A stretch of 64,000 bases of DNA from Edwardsiella tarda ATCC 15947 = NBRC 105688 (GTDB lineage: Bacteria > Pseudomonadota > Gammaproteobacteria > Enterobacterales > Enterobacteriaceae): positions 3,410,001 to 3,474,000 of the forward strand of contig NZ_CP084506.1 of NCBI RefSeq assembly GCF_003113495.2, written 5' to 3'. A model generated the notes under the pieces. It saw nothing but the letters and a program-made list of their open reading frames with translations. It made no database searches and was not told the DNA's origin. Positions 50,965 to 62,146 of this stretch are shown piece by piece (the stretch's first letter is position 1; every line of letters begins with the position of its first letter). A program made the translations under genes and the position numbers.

Positions 50965-51180
50965 TCTTAGAGCCTATCCCAGTAGGCGTATAGTGTTGCC
51001 GCCAGTTTAGACACGGACAGCGCGCAACAACCGGAGCGTACACGCAGTACGTGAGGATTATTCGCTTCGCTCACCCATCACGCCGCCCTGAAGGGCGTTC
51101 AACACGTTGTTACGTTTTTGGTGAGCACGGCCCAAGACCAAAATGGCAAATAAAATAGCCTAATGGCACAGGCTATTAGA
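50965..51180. repeat. MITE-like intergenic repeat with imperfect terminal inverted repeats
   Basis: A 216-base element starts TCTTAGAGCCTATCCCAGTA and its other end, read on the minus strand, starts TCTAATAGCCTGTGCCATTA. About 24 bases at each end form an imperfect inverted repeat. The inside has ACAACCGGAGCGTACACGCA and inner palindromes (CTTCGCTCAC region; GCCGCCCTGAAGGGCG). It codes for no protein. From memory, similar sequences recur between genes in other enterobacteria, and the layout recalls ERIC. It provides the stop codon of rffG. Confidence 0.75.
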
Positions 51181-52246
51181 CCAGCCCCAGCCGCTCTCCG
51201 GCATAGGAGCCATCCATCACCGCGCGCCACCAGGGGACGTTCGCCAGATACCAGGCCACCGTCTTGCGAATGCCGCTCTCAAAGGTCTCCTCGGGGCGCC
51301 AGCCTAACTCGCGCTCGATCTTACTGGCATCGATCGCATAACGCAGATCATGCCCGGGACGATCCGTCACATAGGTGATCAGATCGGCGTAACGCGCCAC
51401 ACCGGCAGGCGTCTGCGGCACCATCTCTTGTAATAACGCGCATAACGTCGTCACCACATCAATATTGCGTCGCTCGTTATGCCCACCGATGTTGTAAGTC
51501 TCGCCCACCTTGCCTGCCGTCACCACACGGTAGAGGGCGCGAGCGTGATCCTCGACATACAGCCAGTCGCGCACCTGTAACCCATTGCCATATACCGGCA
51601 GAGGCTTACCCGCCAAGGCATTGATAATGGTCAATGGGATCAGCTTCTCGGGGAAATGGTAGGGACCGTAATTGTTGGAGCAGTTGGTGACCAGCACCGG
51701 TAACCCATAGGTACGCAGCCAGGCTCGCACCAGATGATCGCTGGATGCCTTCGAGGCAGAGTAGGGACTGCTCGGCGCATAAGGGGTATCCTCACGAAAC
51801 AGATCCTGCGGCCCCTGCAGATCGCCGTACACCTCGTCGGTCGAGATATGGTGAAAGCGGAAAGCTGCGCGCCGTGTCGCCGGCAGGGTGATCCAGTAGG
51901 CCCGTGCCGCCTCCAATAGGGTATAAGTACCCACGATATTGGTCTGGATGAACGCGGCCGGCCCATCGATTGAACGATCGACATGGCTCTCCGCGGCCAG
52001 GTGCATGATCGCGTCCGGCTGATACTGCGCCAAGATCCGATCCATCGCCGCGCGATCGCCAATGTCGGCCCGTTCGAATGCATAACGATCGCTCTGTGCC
52101 ACCGGTGCCAACGAGGCCAGATTACCGGCGTAGGTCAGCTTATCGACCACCACCACGCTGTCGCTCGTCTGCGCGATGATATGACGAACCACGGCAGAGC
52201 CGATGAAACCGGCACCACCGGTAACCAGAATGCGTCTCACCGCCAT
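51176..52246 (-). CDS. rffG: RffG, dTDP-glucose 4,6-dehydratase
   Basis: A short-chain dehydrogenase-type enzyme (RmlB2) making dTDP-4-keto-6-deoxyglucose for Fuc4NAc. It has 356 residues (E. coli 355), with NAD motif GGAGFIGS (residues 10-17), HISTDEVYG, and the YSASK catalytic pair. It ends GERLGLV where E. coli ends GERLGLKG, because the adjoining repeat element supplies the last bases and the TAA. It overlaps wecC by 10 bases at its start. Confidence 0.96.
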   Translation of the reverse strand: MAVRRILVTGGAGFIGSAVVRHIIAQTSDSVVVVDKLTYAGNLASLAPVAQSDRYAFERADIGDRAAMDRILAQYQPDAIMHLAAESHVDRSIDGPAAFIQTNIVGTYTLLEAARAYWITLPATRRAAFRFHHISTDEVYGDLQGPQDLFREDTPYAPSSPYSASKASSDHLVRAWLRTYGLPVLVTNCSNNYGPYHFPEKLIPLTIINALAGKPLPVYGNGLQVRDWLYVEDHARALYRVVTAGKVGETYNIGGHNERRNIDVVTTLCALLQEMVPQTPAGVARYADLITYVTDRPGHDLRYAIDASKIERELGWRPEETFESGIRKTVAWYLANVPWWRAVMDGSYAGERLGLV

Positions 52247-53499
52247 ACCCCCTTGGTATCGACCACGAAGCGTTGGCTCGCCGCCTGCGGCGCCAACGCA
52301 CGGAACGGCTGATGATCTACCAACAACACCACGACGTCCGCCTGGGCTAACGCCGTGCTGCCATCGACTAACTGCGCCAGACCGGCCAGACGCGCCGGTA
52401 ACTGCTGAATGTTAGGCTCGACCACCAGGGTGCGGCCGCTGTGCCATTGCGCCACCATCTCGGCGATCTCCATCGCCGGACTCTCTCGCAGATCATCGAT
52501 GTCGGGCTTGAAGGCCAGACCGAAGCAGGCGATGGTCACCTCCGAGGCTCGCTTGTCCTCGGTCGCCAGGCAATCGGCCAACGCCGCCTTGACCCGATCG
52601 ACCACCCACAGGGGTTTACCGTCATTCACCAGACGCGCCGTATGGATTAGCCGCGCCAACTGCGGATTTTGCGCCACGATAAACCACGGGTCGACGGCGA
52701 TACAGTGGCCACCGACGCCCGGCCCCGGTTGCAGAATGTTGACGCGCGGATGGCGGTTCGCCAAGGCAATCAATTGCCAGACATCGATCCCTTGGGCATC
52801 ACAGATCAGGGACAGTTCATTAGCGAAGGCGATATTGACGTCGCGAAAGCTGTTTTCGGTCAGTTTGCACATCTCGGCGGTACGGGCATTCGTCTCCACG
52901 CATTCGCCTTCGAGAAACAGCTTATATAGCTCGCTGGCCTGTGTCGAACAGGCGGGCGTCATGCCACCGATCACCCGATCATTACGCAGCAACTCCAGCA
53001 TGATCTTCCCCGGCAGCACACGCTCGGGGCAGTAGGCAACACGGATATCCGCCTGTTCACCCGCCTGATGAGGAAAGCGCAGATCTGGTCGGCATTCGGC
53101 CAACCACGTACACATTTGCTCGGTGGTACCTACCGGTGACGTCGACTCGAGGATCACCAGATCGCCAGGCTTCAATACCGGTGCAATCGAGCGCACCGCC
53201 GCCTCGACATAACACAGATCCGGCTCATGCTCGCCCTTAAACGGCGTCGGGACAGCAATCAGAAAGGCATCGGCGGGCTCGGGACGCAGCACTGCGCGCA
53301 GGAAGCCCCCCTCCACCGCCCGTTTCACCGCCCGATCCAGATCGGGCTCGACGATATGGATCTCGCCGCGATTGATGGTCTCGACCGCGTGCTGATTGAC
53401 GTCGACGCCGATAACCTGCTTTTGGCAGCCGGCGAATGCCACCGCCGTCGGTAAACCGATATAACCCAGGCCAATAACGGAGATAGTATTAAAACTCAT
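52237..53499 (-). CDS. wecC: WecC, UDP-ManNAc dehydrogenase
   Basis: An NAD-dependent UDP-sugar dehydrogenase that oxidises UDP-ManNAc to UDP-ManNAcA. It has 420 residues, the E. coli length. The Rossmann motif is [14 protein letters not shown] (residues 10-23); the catalytic lysine region [16 protein letters not shown] and the [13 protein letters not shown] segment with the active cysteine are intact. It is coupled to wecB upstream and to rffG downstream by short overlaps. Confidence 0.97.
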   Translation of the reverse strand: MSFNTISVIGLGYIGLPTAVAFAGCQKQVIGVDVNQHAVETINRGEIHIVEPDLDRAVKRAVEGGFLRAVLRPEPADAFLIAVPTPFKGEHEPDLCYVEAAVRSIAPVLKPGDLVILESTSPVGTTEQMCTWLAECRPDLRFPHQAGEQADIRVAYCPERVLPGKIMLELLRNDRVIGGMTPACSTQASELYKLFLEGECVETNARTAEMCKLTENSFRDVNIAFANELSLICDAQGIDVWQLIALANRHPRVNILQPGPGVGGHCIAVDPWFIVAQNPQLARLIHTARLVNDGKPLWVVDRVKAALADCLATEDKRASEVTIACFGLAFKPDIDDLRESPAMEIAEMVAQWHSGRTLVVEPNIQQLPARLAGLAQLVDGSTALAQADVVVLLVDHQPFRALAPQAASQRFVVDTKGVWR

Positions 53500-54626
53500 A
53501 ATGTTGCCCGATAATTTTTCAATACGTCCAAAATACGCTGGCAGGCGTGTCCATCGCCGTAAGGATTGGTGGCATGGCTCATCGCCCGATATTGCTGCTC
53601 ATCATTCAGCAGTTGACCCACCTGTGTGACGATCGTTGCCGCATCCGTCCCTACCAGGCGTACCGTTCCCGCCTCCACTGCCTCCGGCCGTTCGGTGGTA
53701 TCGCGCATCACCAGCACCGGCTTACCTAGCGAAGGCGCCTCCTCCTGAATGCCACCCGAGTCCGTGAGGATCATCCGGGCACGCTCCATCAGATAGACAA
53801 ACGGCAGATAATCTTGCGGCGGAATCAAGAAGACGTTCGCGATATCACGCAGAATGCGATTAACCGGCTCGCTGACATTGGGATTCAGGTGCACGGGATA
53901 GACCACCTGTAACTGCGGGTGACGATGCGCAATCTGCGCTAAGGCCGTACAGATACGTTCGAATCCCCCACCGAAACTCTCCCGACGATGGCCAGTCACT
54001 AATAGCAAGGGACGATCCGCCTGCAGAAAGGGGTAATTCGCCGCCAGGCGCGCCTGTAAGACGGCATCGCTTTGGATCTTGTCGCGCACCCATAGCAAGG
54101 CGTCTACCACACTGTTTCCCGTCAGATAGACATGCTGTGCATCGACCCCTTCACGCAATAGGTTCGCGCGAGCCGTCGAGGTCGGTGCAAAATGAAACCG
54201 AGCTAAATGGCCGGTCAGCGTGCGATTAGCCTCCTCAGGCCAGGGAGAATAGAGGTTACCCGTACGTAATCCTGCCTCCACATGGGCGACAGGGATACGT
54301 TGGTAAAAGGCGGCCAAGCTGGCCGCCAGAGTCGTAGTGGTATCACCATGGACCATCACCAGGTCAGGGCGAAAATCGGCCAGTACCGGCTTAAGGCCAC
54401 TGAGAATACGGCAGGTAATATCGCTCAAATCCTGCCCCGGCTGCATGATATTCAGATCATAGTCGGGGGTAATGTGGAACAAGCCAAGCACCTGATCCAG
54501 CATTTCCCGATGCTGGGCGGTGACACAGACGCGCGCCTCGAACGCCGCATCGGCGGCAAGGGCTTGCACCAACGGCGCCATTTTGATGGCCTCGGGGCGC
54601 GTGCCAAAAACAGTTAACACTTTCAC
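53496..54626 (-). CDS. wecB: WecB, UDP-GlcNAc 2-epimerase
   Basis: A non-hydrolysing epimerase that converts UDP-GlcNAc to UDP-ManNAc. It has 376 residues, the E. coli length. It starts [18 protein letters not shown] and contains [29 protein letters not shown] and [28 protein letters not shown]. It overlaps wecC by 4 bases; an 80-base gap separates it from wzzE. Confidence 0.97.
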   Translation of the reverse strand: MKVLTVFGTRPEAIKMAPLVQALAADAAFEARVCVTAQHREMLDQVLGLFHITPDYDLNIMQPGQDLSDITCRILSGLKPVLADFRPDLVMVHGDTTTTLAASLAAFYQRIPVAHVEAGLRTGNLYSPWPEEANRTLTGHLARFHFAPTSTARANLLREGVDAQHVYLTGNSVVDALLWVRDKIQSDAVLQARLAANYPFLQADRPLLLVTGHRRESFGGGFERICTALAQIAHRHPQLQVVYPVHLNPNVSEPVNRILRDIANVFLIPPQDYLPFVYLMERARMILTDSGGIQEEAPSLGKPVLVMRDTTERPEAVEAGTVRLVGTDAATIVTQVGQLLNDEQQYRAMSHATNPYGDGHACQRILDVLKNYRATL

Positions 54627-54706
54627 TGTATCATTCTTCTTTCGTTACCGCCGCGCCCCACACGCAGCATGGAGGCGGCGCATTCCCTGTTAAGCGCTAA
54701 CATCGA

Positions 54707-55747
54707 TCATCCGTGACGCGGACGACGAACCAACGCAACGCCAGCACCGACCAACGCCCCGATGACACCCCACATCACCAGAATAAAGATCCGCCGTGGG
54801 CTATCACGCTTCACCGGCTCCTCCGGCGTACGCAGATAACGGTAAGGTTGGAAGGCCGCATCGACAACCGGCCCGACATTCAACGTATTGAGCATCGCAC
54901 GATTACGATCATAGTCGATATCATAAGAGGGACCGACGGCGCGCAATGCCGTAAGCCGAGCGCGTAGCATCGGCTCACCCAGCATAAACAGTTCGGAGTC
55001 AGGCAAGTCGGCCTGCGTAGCTTGGCGCTGATTCCGGGTGATCCCCTGCTGGGCCGCGATCTTCAATCCCTGCTCCAGGCCAGCCAACTCGCGTTGATAG
55101 ATCGCCTGCGCTACCTCTTCCTGGCGCTTCACTTGTGCCTTCATGGAGACGGTACGCGCCGCCCAAGCCCCTTGTAACCCGGCATCCAAATTGGCGCGGG
55201 CACGCTTGGCGGCAAACGCCACATATTGGCGTAACAACTGGTTAGCCTGCGCGGCGCTATCGGCGGTGAGGCGAATACTATCCGAGGTTTTCTTCGCCGC
55301 CTCACCCGGTAGAAAAACAATCTGATTAATCAGTTCATCTAGGAGAGCCGCATCGGCACGCGCACTCCCCTCTTTATTGTCCTGATAATATGAGCTGCGT
55401 AGCCAGAACTCACGCCGGGTATCGTAGGATGCCAGTTGAGTAATAAACTCCGCATAGGCCTCGTCGGCGATACTCCCCTCGGCCAGCGTGCCATTCGGCG
55501 CGCTCAGTTGAGCCAGATTACGTAAAAACTGCTGCTGCGAATAGTATCCGCCCAGCGTATTGATCGTCGGACTCGCAGTAATCGCCGTTGCACTCCACTT
55601 CTGCGGCATCAATAACGATACCCCAAAGGCTAACGCGGCGCATAACACCGCCATCCCCACGATCCATGACTTACCGCGCCATAACACGCGACACAATCCC
55701 CGAATATCCAGTTCGTTTTCTACGGGCATCGGACTTTGACTCACCAT
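54707..55747 (-). CDS. wzzE: WzzE, ECA chain-length regulator
   Basis: A Wzz-type polysaccharide co-polymerase of 346 residues (E. coli 348) with a membrane helix near residues 33-51, a large periplasmic helical domain, and a second helix near the end after the P-rich RTPEEPVKRDSPRR segment. It sets the modal length of ECA, including the cyclic form, with WzyE. The ATG follows AGGGAAAA. It comes right after wecA. Confidence 0.95.
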   Translation of the reverse strand: MVSQSPMPVENELDIRGLCRVLWRGKSWIVGMAVLCAALAFGVSLLMPQKWSATAITASPTINTLGGYYSQQQFLRNLAQLSAPNGTLAEGSIADEAYAEFITQLASYDTRREFWLRSSYYQDNKEGSARADAALLDELINQIVFLPGEAAKKTSDSIRLTADSAAQANQLLRQYVAFAAKRARANLDAGLQGAWAARTVSMKAQVKRQEEVAQAIYQRELAGLEQGLKIAAQQGITRNQRQATQADLPDSELFMLGEPMLRARLTALRAVGPSYDIDYDRNRAMLNTLNVGPVVDAAFQPYRYLRTPEEPVKRDSPRRIFILVMWGVIGALVGAGVALVRRPRHG

Positions 55748-55777
55748 CGATTTTCCCTTTATAACCAGCGCGGGCCG

Positions 55778-56866
55778 TTACACATGCAGACTTGCCGACT
55801 TACGGCGCCAGCGACGCTTTATTCGTTTCACCAGTCGTGCCACACGCCAGGCGCGTTTGATACAGTAGCCGTACAGGAAAAAAGCAAGCAAGAAGAGTGC
55901 CATCATGACATATTCCGGCAACCAATATTCCCCCATCACCCCGATGGCTGCCAATAGGGCAGCCGCCAGGGTGATTAAGACGAATGCCTGACGCGAGGTG
56001 AATCCCGCCCGCATGATCAGATGGTGGATATGTTGCCGATCCGGTGCGAAGGGACTCATGCCCTTACGTAAACGCCGATACATGATGGCGATCATATCCA
56101 TCAAGGGAATAGCGATCACCCACAACGCCGTTACCGGATTCATCGGATGACTGTGCTCCTGGGTGCTCTGCAATAAGATCCAGATCACCGTAAAACCGAT
56201 CAAGGTACTCCCCGCATCCCCCATAAACACTTTGAAACGTCGCCCAAAAGCGCCTAAATTCAATAGGATATAGGGTAATATCGCCGCGATGATAGCGAAA
56301 CACCACAGCGCTAAATCACGCTGCCCATCCCACAGTAACAGGATACCCATGGCTGCAAAGGTCACGCAGGAGAGGCCGCCGAGCAGGCCATCGATACCAT
56401 CCACCATATTGAAGGCGTTGATCGCCGCCCACACCGCGAATAGCGTCACCAGGTAGCCGAATGGCCCGAGAATTAACTCCCACGGTCCTAGTACCCCACC
56501 CAGGCTACGTAGATAGAGCCCCGCGCCAACTATCATGGCGATAGCGATCAACGCCTGTACCGTGGCGCGAAACTTCACGCTGATATCGAAACGATCATCC
56601 AACGCGCCGACAAATACCAATATCCCGGCACAGATCAGATAGAGATTGGCATGGGGAATATAGGGCCGGAAGACCAAGAAGGTAAAACAGATCCCGGCAT
56701 ACACCGAGATTCCCCCAACCAACGGGATCAACCCTTGATGTCGCTTACGGTAATTGGGTTTATCCACCAGACCTATCCGCTTCGCCACCTTGCGAGCAAG
56801 GAATAAAAAAACCATGGAGAAGAGGAAGATAAGAAAAAGTTTACTACTCAGAGTGAGTAAATTCAC
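55778..56866 (-). CDS. wecA: WecA, UDP-GlcNAc:undecaprenyl-phosphate GlcNAc-1-phosphate transferase
   Basis: WecA starts ECA, and often O-antigen, by forming undecaprenyl-PP-GlcNAc. The 362-residue membrane enzyme (E. coli 367) has about 11 helices, the conserved DKPNYRKRHQGLIPLVGG and VGALDDRFDI aspartates, NMVDGIDGLLGG, FMGDAGSTLIGF and the HIHHLIM motif. It is first in the ECA operon. The 220 bases between it and the rho terminator must hold the operon promoter; I see only a weak GATAAT-type -10. Confidence 0.96.
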   Translation of the reverse strand: MNLLTLSSKLFLIFLFSMVFLFLARKVAKRIGLVDKPNYRKRHQGLIPLVGGISVYAGICFTFLVFRPYIPHANLYLICAGILVFVGALDDRFDISVKFRATVQALIAIAMIVGAGLYLRSLGGVLGPWELILGPFGYLVTLFAVWAAINAFNMVDGIDGLLGGLSCVTFAAMGILLLWDGQRDLALWCFAIIAAILPYILLNLGAFGRRFKVFMGDAGSTLIGFTVIWILLQSTQEHSHPMNPVTALWVIAIPLMDMIAIMYRRLRKGMSPFAPDRQHIHHLIMRAGFTSRQAFVLITLAAALLAAIGVMGEYWLPEYVMMALFLLAFFLYGYCIKRAWRVARLVKRIKRRWRRKSASLHV

Positions 56867-57087
56867 GGTTAACTGCTCTCTGTCTGATCACCACAACAAC
56901 GCCCCGCGGTGATATCCCTGTAACAACACCAGTAACTCAACACCCACTGTGATCAACGTCATCACCAAGACGCGACCATGCCACCGAGCTGAACATTATC
57001 GGTACTCTATCGGTATAGCCTCACCGCACGCATCATTTTCACACATTTTGTGCCACAACCTATTTGACTAATCCTATCCGCTCAATG

Positions 57088-57119
57088 AAAAAAACGCCAC
57101 GTTATTACTAACGTGGCGT
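57088..57119 (-). terminator. Rho-independent terminator of rho
   Basis: The perfect stem ACGCCACGTTA/TAACGTGGCGT with a TTAC loop (57094-57119) is followed by a T-run on the minus strand. Confidence 0.92.
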
Positions 57120-57146
57120 CTGCTTCCCGCGCTGATGGCGCAATAA

Positions 57147-58406
57147 TTAAGAGCGTTTCATCATATCGAAGAATTCATCGTTGGTTTTCGTCATTGCCAA
57201 CTTATTAATGAGAAACTCCATCGCATCGATTTCCCCCATCGGGTGAATAATCTTGCGCAGGATCCACATTTTCTGCAGTTCTTCTGGTGTGGTCAGCAGC
57301 TCTTCCTTACGGGTACCGGAGCGGTTGTAATCGATCGCCGGGAAGACACGTTTTTCCGCGATCTTACGGGACAGATGTAACTCCATGTTACCGGTGCCCT
57401 TAAACTCTTCGTAGATCACTTCGTCCATCTTAGAACCGGTATCGATCAGCGCCGTAGCGATAATGGTCAGGCTCCCGCCCTCTTCCACGTTACGAGCCGC
57501 GCCAAAGAAACGCTTCGGACGATGCAACGCATTGGCATCCACACCACCGGTCAAGACCTTACCTGAGGCCGGAACCACGGTGTTATAGGCACGCGCCAGA
57601 CGAGTGATGGAGTCCAATAGAATGATAACGTCTTTCTTGTGCTCGACTAAGCGCTTCGCCTTTTCGATCACCATCTCGGCAACCTGCACGTGACGCGAAG
57701 CCGGCTCATCGAAGGTAGAGGCGACCACTTCGCCCTTCACCAGACGCTGCATCTCCGTCACCTCTTCCGGGCGTTCGTCGATCAACAGCACCATCAGCAC
57801 GCAGTCTGGATGGTTGTAAGCGATGCTCTGGGCGATGTTTTGCAGCAACATGGTCTTACCGGCTTTCGGCGGCGCCACGATCAAGCCACGCTGACCACGA
57901 CCGATCGGCGAGGCCAGATCCAGCACGCGTGCGGTCAAGTCTTCGGTAGAGCCGTTACCACGCTCCATGCGCAGACGAGAGTTGGCATGCAACGGAGTCA
58001 AGTTTTCAAACAGGATCTTGCTGCGAGCATTCTCCGGCTTATCGTAGTTAACTTCGTTAACCTTCAACAACGCAAAATAACGCTCACCCTCTTTCGGCGG
58101 ACGAATTTTACCGGAAATGGTATCGCCTGTACGGAGGTTAAAACGACGGATTTGGCTAGGAGAAACGTAGATATCATCGGGACCGGCGAGGTAGGAACTG
58201 TCTGCGGAGCGGAGGAAACCAAATCCATCCTGGAGGATCTCCAGCACACCATCGCCAAAAATATCTTCGCCACTTTTGGCATGCTGCTTAAGGATGGCAA
58301 AGATAATATCCTGCTTCCGCATGCGCGCCAGGTTTTCCAGCCCCATGCTCTCGCCAAGCGTAATCAACTCAGAAACTGGCGTATTCTTTAATTCGGTAAG
58401 ATTCAT
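57147..58406 (-). CDS. rho: Rho, transcription termination factor
   Basis: The hexameric RNA-dependent ATPase that ends transcription. It has 419 residues, the E. coli length: N-terminal helix bundle, cold-shock-like primary RNA site ([13 protein letters not shown]), Walker [13 protein letters not shown] (about residues 176-187), Walker [14 protein letters not shown], and the Q- and R-loop segments. The ATG at 58404-58406 (MNLTELKN) is clear; a 34-codon in-frame extension in the leader has no similarity. A 430-base leader precedes it, as expected for autoregulation. Confidence 0.98.
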   Translation of the reverse strand: MNLTELKNTPVSELITLGESMGLENLARMRKQDIIFAILKQHAKSGEDIFGDGVLEILQDGFGFLRSADSSYLAGPDDIYVSPSQIRRFNLRTGDTISGKIRPPKEGERYFALLKVNEVNYDKPENARSKILFENLTPLHANSRLRMERGNGSTEDLTARVLDLASPIGRGQRGLIVAPPKAGKTMLLQNIAQSIAYNHPDCVLMVLLIDERPEEVTEMQRLVKGEVVASTFDEPASRHVQVAEMVIEKAKRLVEHKKDVIILLDSITRLARAYNTVVPASGKVLTGGVDANALHRPKRFFGAARNVEEGGSLTIIATALIDTGSKMDEVIYEEFKGTGNMELHLSRKIAEKRVFPAIDYNRSGTRKEELLTTPEELQKMWILRKIIHPMGEIDAMEFLINKLAMTKTNDEFFDMMKRS

Positions 58407-58837
58407 AGTGGTGGGTTCTTTAAACTCGGGGTATATCTCGAACTGTATAGTGAATGGTGTGACGGGGTCACCCATGCCTGTTTGCGAACTTTCCCTCCCC
58501 TGCCCCATGACGACTAACGGTGCAATAGATCCAGCGGACGATTCTCGCTGATGGGACGAAAAGAGGCGTTAACGATTTAAAACCTATGTTTTAACTTGCT
58601 GATTTACGTGTTTATCCCGCTAGAGCAGTCTCACCAACAGGAAAAACGCTTGTGATACAGAGGTTTCAAACAGAGTAAAACTTAGATTCTAACTTTTGGT
58701 TCAAACCAGATGATTCAAACTACAGGTAAGCACTGACTGGCAGCGTGGTTAAACTTAACACGCTTATGGGCAGACGTCTAGCGGTCAACAGCAAGAATCC
58801 ATTAACCGCCGGACGCCATCACAAATGACGGCCAACC
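58407..58837 (-). promoter_or_regulatory. Leader and promoter region of rho (no gene seen)
   Basis: This 431-base gap between rho and trxA is AT-richer than its surroundings. It holds three copies of TTCAAAC (58665, 58700, 58714) and no convincing match to the E. coli rhoL leader peptide. A promoter starting with TTGACC near 58780 is possible but its -10 box is poor. In E. coli rho is attenuated by Rho in its own leader; that is inferred here from the layout only. Confidence 0.4.
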
Positions 58838-59164
58838 TTACAGGTTAGCGTCCAGGAACTCTTTCAGTTGAGTCTTGGACAGGGCGCCCACTTTAGTGGC
58901 GGCAACCGCTCCATCTTTGAACAACAGCAGGGTCGGAATACCGCGAATGCCATACTTCGGCGCAGTCGCCGGGTTCTCATCGATATTCAGCTTAGCAATG
59001 GTCAACTTGCCCGCGTACTCGGCGGCGATTTCATCCAGGATCGGAGCAATCATCTTGCACGGACCGCACCATTCAGCCCAAAAATCAACCAGAATCGGAC
59101 CTTCTGCCTTCAGTACATCAGCTTCGAAGCCACTGTCGCTCAGGTGAACAATTTTATCGCTCAT
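58838..59164 (-). CDS. trxA: Thioredoxin 1
   Basis: A 108-residue thioredoxin with the active site WCGPC at residues 32-36, the buried D26 position and the cis-proline loop [11 protein letters not shown]. It reduces disulfides in the cytoplasm as substrate of TrxB. It lies upstream of rho on the same strand and diverges from rhlB, as in E. coli; 146 bases between the starts would hold both promoters. Confidence 0.98.
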   Translation of the reverse strand: MSDKIVHLSDSGFEADVLKAEGPILVDFWAEWCGPCKMIAPILDEIAAEYAGKLTIAKLNIDENPATAPKYGIRGIPTLLLFKDGAVAATKVGALSKTQLKEFLDANL

Positions 59165-59310
59165 GTTCTACTCCACAGGATTAAGTCTGCCTTGTTGGTT
59201 TATAGTAATAGCCTACTTCCCCCAACAAAGGGTTGACTTTATTTCAACGGATACGCTTTCGTAAAGCAATACTTTCGTGAAGATGAGGTTAACTGTTATC
59301 CTACGCCATT

Positions 59311-60600
59311 ATGAGCAAAACACACTTGACTGAACAGAAGTTTGCCGACTTCGCCCTGCACCCGATGGTGATTAAAGCCCTTGAATCTAAAGGCTTTCAC
59401 AGCTGCACGCCCATTCAAGCACTGGCATTGCCCCTGGCGATCGCCGGGCGTGATGTCGCGGGACAGGCGCAAACCGGCACCGGCAAGACGCTAGCATTTT
59501 TAGCGTCTACTTTTCATTATCTCCTGACACATCCAGCCATTGCCGAGCGCAAAACCAATCAGCCACGCGCGCTGATCATGGCGCCGACACGTGAGTTGGC
59601 CGTCCAGATCCACTCCGATGCCGAGCCGTTAGCCCGCGAGACCGGCCTCCGTCTGGGGCTAGCCTACGGTGGTGATGGTTATGACAAGCAGCTAAAGGTG
59701 CTCGAGCAGGGTGTCGATATCCTGATCGGAACGACGGGGCGTCTGATCGACTATGCCAAACAGGGTCATGTCGATCTCGGAGCCATTCAGGTTGTGGTGC
59801 TTGATGAGGCCGACCGGATGTTCGATCTGGGCTTCATTAAAGATATTCGTTGGCTGTTCCGCCGCATGCCACCGGTCGCCCAGCGTCTTAATATGCTGTT
59901 CTCGGCAACGCTCTCTTACCGAGTTCGTGAGCTGGCGTTCGAGCACATGAATAATGCCGAATACGTCGAGGTCGAACCGGAGCAGAAGACCGGCCATCGT
60001 ATTAAAGAAGAGCTGTTCTACCCCTCCAACGAAGAGAAGATGCGTCTGCTGCAAACGCTGTTGGAGGAGGAGTGGCCGGATCGTTGCATCATTTTCGCCA
60101 ACACCAAACACCGTTGTGAAGATATTTGGGGCCATCTGGCCGCCGACGGTCACCGTGTCGGCCTGTTGACCGGCGATGTGCCACAGAAGAAGCGCCTGCG
60201 TATTCTGGATGACTTCACCAAAGGGCACATCGATATTCTGGTCGCAACCGATGTCGCCGCGCGTGGTCTCCATATTCCAGCCGTGACTCATGTGTTTAAC
60301 TACGATCTACCGGACGATTGCGAGGACTATGTACATCGCATTGGCCGTACGGGTCGCGCAGGCGCCAGCGGTAACTCCATCAGCCTGGCCTGCGAAGAGT
60401 ATGTTTTGAATCTGCCGGCTATCGAGAACTATATCGGTCACTCGATCCCCGTCAGCAAATACAACAGCGAAGCCCTGCTCACGGATCTGCCAGCGCCGAA
60501 ACGCCTGAGCCGTAGCCGTAACGCTGGCGGCGCTCGTCGCCCTGGTGCGCCGCGTCGTGGCAATGGCGCTCCGCGCCCTAACCGTAAACGCACGGGTTAA
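59311..60600 (+). CDS. rhlB: RhlB, DEAD-box RNA helicase of the degradosome
   Basis: RhlB unwinds RNA for RNase E in the degradosome. It has 429 residues (E. coli 421). Motifs: Q motif [13 protein letters not shown], Walker A AQTGTGKT (about residues 53-60), PTRELA, DEAD in [16 protein letters not shown], and [10 protein letters not shown]. The C-terminal tail is R-, G- and P-rich ([20 protein letters not shown]), as expected for RNA binding. gppA starts 5 bases downstream, so they are one operon. Confidence 0.97.
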   Translation: MSKTHLTEQKFADFALHPMVIKALESKGFHSCTPIQALALPLAIAGRDVAGQAQTGTGKTLAFLASTFHYLLTHPAIAERKTNQPRALIMAPTRELAVQIHSDAEPLARETGLRLGLAYGGDGYDKQLKVLEQGVDILIGTTGRLIDYAKQGHVDLGAIQVVVLDEADRMFDLGFIKDIRWLFRRMPPVAQRLNMLFSATLSYRVRELAFEHMNNAEYVEVEPEQKTGHRIKEELFYPSNEEKMRLLQTLLEEEWPDRCIIFANTKHRCEDIWGHLAADGHRVGLLTGDVPQKKRLRILDDFTKGHIDILVATDVAARGLHIPAVTHVFNYDLPDDCEDYVHRIGRTGRAGASGNSISLACEEYVLNLPAIENYIGHSIPVSKYNSEALLTDLPAPKRLSRSRNAGGARRPGAPRRGNGAPRPNRKRTG

Positions 60601-60605
60601 TCCAG

Positions 60606-62108
60606 ATGGGCAACTGCGCCTCGTTGTACGCCGCCATCGACTTAGGATCCAACAGCTTCCACATGCTGGTGGTACGGGAGATGGCGGGCGGTATCCAGAC
60701 ACTGGCACGCATCAAGCGTAAGGTACGTCTGGCCGCCGGGTTAAACGCCGACAATGATCTATCGCTCGAGGCCATGCAGCGGGGCTGGCAATGCCTCCGT
60801 CTGTTCGCCGAACGCCTACAGGATATTCCGGTCGACCATATTCGTGTGGTCGCGACGGCCACGCTACGCATCGCACGCAATGCCGACGTCTTCGTCGAAC
60901 AGGCGCAGGCAATCCTCGGCAGGCCGGTGCGCATCATCAGTGGTGAGGAAGAGGCCCGACTGATCTATCAGGGGGTCGCTCATACCACCGGTGGGGCTCG
61001 GCAACGTCTGGTAGTCGATATCGGTGGCGGTAGCACCGAGCTGGCTTGTGGCGAAGGCGCCAAGGCCGATGTGCTATTCAGCCTACCGATGGGCTGTGTT
61101 ACCTGGCTGGAACGTTACTTTAGCGATCGCCATCTGACGCGGGAGAACTTCGCCCGTGCCGGCGAGGCGGCACACGCCATGATCGCCCCGGTACGCGATA
61201 CGCTATTGCGCCATGGCTGGCAGGCGTGTGTCGGGGCCTCCGGTACGGTACAGGCATTGCAAGAGATCATGGTCGCTCAGGGAATGGATGAGCGCATTAC
61301 CCTAAGCAAACTGTGCCAACTGCGTGATCGCGCCATTGAGTGCGGCAAGCTGGAGGAGCTGGAGATCGAGGGGCTAACCTTAGAGCGTGCCCTGGTTTTC
61401 CCCAGCGGGCTCGCTATCTTGATTGCCCTATTCGAGGCGCTGAACATCGACAGCATGACCCTCTCCGGTGGCGCGCTGCGCGAAGGGTTGGTCTATGGCA
61501 TGCTGGCCCTGCCGGTCGACAGTGATGTGCGCACCCGGACGCTGCATAACATCCAACGCCGCTTTCAGGTCGACGAGCGCCAAGCCGATCGGGTCTGGCA
61601 GTTAGCCGAGCGCCTGGCTCAACCGCTGAGTCAGGCATGGCCTCTGGATAGCTGCGCCAAGACGCTGCTACACGCGGCCTGTCTGCTACATGAGTTAGGA
61701 CTTAGCGTCGATGTGCGTCAGGCGGCACAGCATGCCGCCTACCTGGTGCGTCATCTGGATCTCCCCGGTTTCACGCCGGCGCAGAAGAAGCTCCTGTCTA
61801 CGCTGCTGGCTAACCAAAGCGGCCCGCTCAACCTGGCCCTATTCGGCCAGCAGAATGCCGTCCCCCTCCCCACCGCCCAGCGACTGTGCCGCCTGTTACG
61901 TCTAGCGATTATCTTCGCCAGTCAGCGTAACGATGGCACACTCCCCTCTCCCCAGATCGATCTGGAGGCGGATGAGGCGTTACGACTCACTCTGCCCGTA
62001 GGCTGGCTGGCCGAGCATCCGCTACGCGCCGAGAGCTTACAGCAGGAGAGTCTGTGGCAGGGGTATGTCCACTGGTCGCTAACGATCGCGGAAGCACCAC
62101 ACCACTAA
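60606..62108 (+). CDS. gppA: GppA, guanosine-5'-triphosphate,3'-diphosphate pyrophosphatase
   Basis: GppA converts pppGpp to ppGpp and degrades polyphosphate ends (Ppx/GppA family). The 500-residue protein (E. coli 494) has the actin-like phosphate loops [13 protein letters not shown] (residues about 9-21) and [11 protein letters not shown], the EEARLIYQG segment and the C-terminal HD-like domain ([14 protein letters not shown]). It is co-transcribed with rhlB and converges on rep. Confidence 0.96.
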   Translation: MGNCASLYAAIDLGSNSFHMLVVREMAGGIQTLARIKRKVRLAAGLNADNDLSLEAMQRGWQCLRLFAERLQDIPVDHIRVVATATLRIARNADVFVEQAQAILGRPVRIISGEEEARLIYQGVAHTTGGARQRLVVDIGGGSTELACGEGAKADVLFSLPMGCVTWLERYFSDRHLTRENFARAGEAAHAMIAPVRDTLLRHGWQACVGASGTVQALQEIMVAQGMDERITLSKLCQLRDRAIECGKLEELEIEGLTLERALVFPSGLAILIALFEALNIDSMTLSGGALREGLVYGMLALPVDSDVRTRTLHNIQRRFQVDERQADRVWQLAERLAQPLSQAWPLDSCAKTLLHAACLLHELGLSVDVRQAAQHAAYLVRHLDLPGFTPAQKKLLSTLLANQSGPLNLALFGQQNAVPLPTAQRLCRLLRLAIIFASQRNDGTLPSPQIDLEADEALRLTLPVGWLAEHPLRAESLQQESLWQGYVHWSLTIAEAPHH

Positions 62109-62113
62109 GCCAT

Positions 62114-62140
62114 GGGCGCCCGATGGGCGCCCTGATTCTT
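62114..62140 (+). terminator. Terminator-like hairpin after gppA
   Basis: GGGCGCC/GGCGCCC with a 5-base loop is followed by TGATTCTTT, a poor T-run. It lies between convergent gppA and rep and may serve both. Confidence 0.6.
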
Positions 62141-62146
62141 TGCAGC

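Noticed and set aside
58407..58508. A 34-codon in-frame upstream extension of rho, or a rhoL leader peptide
   Set aside because: The extension has no similarity to known Rho, and the sequence does not resemble E. coli rhoL. The 419-residue product matches E. coli exactly.
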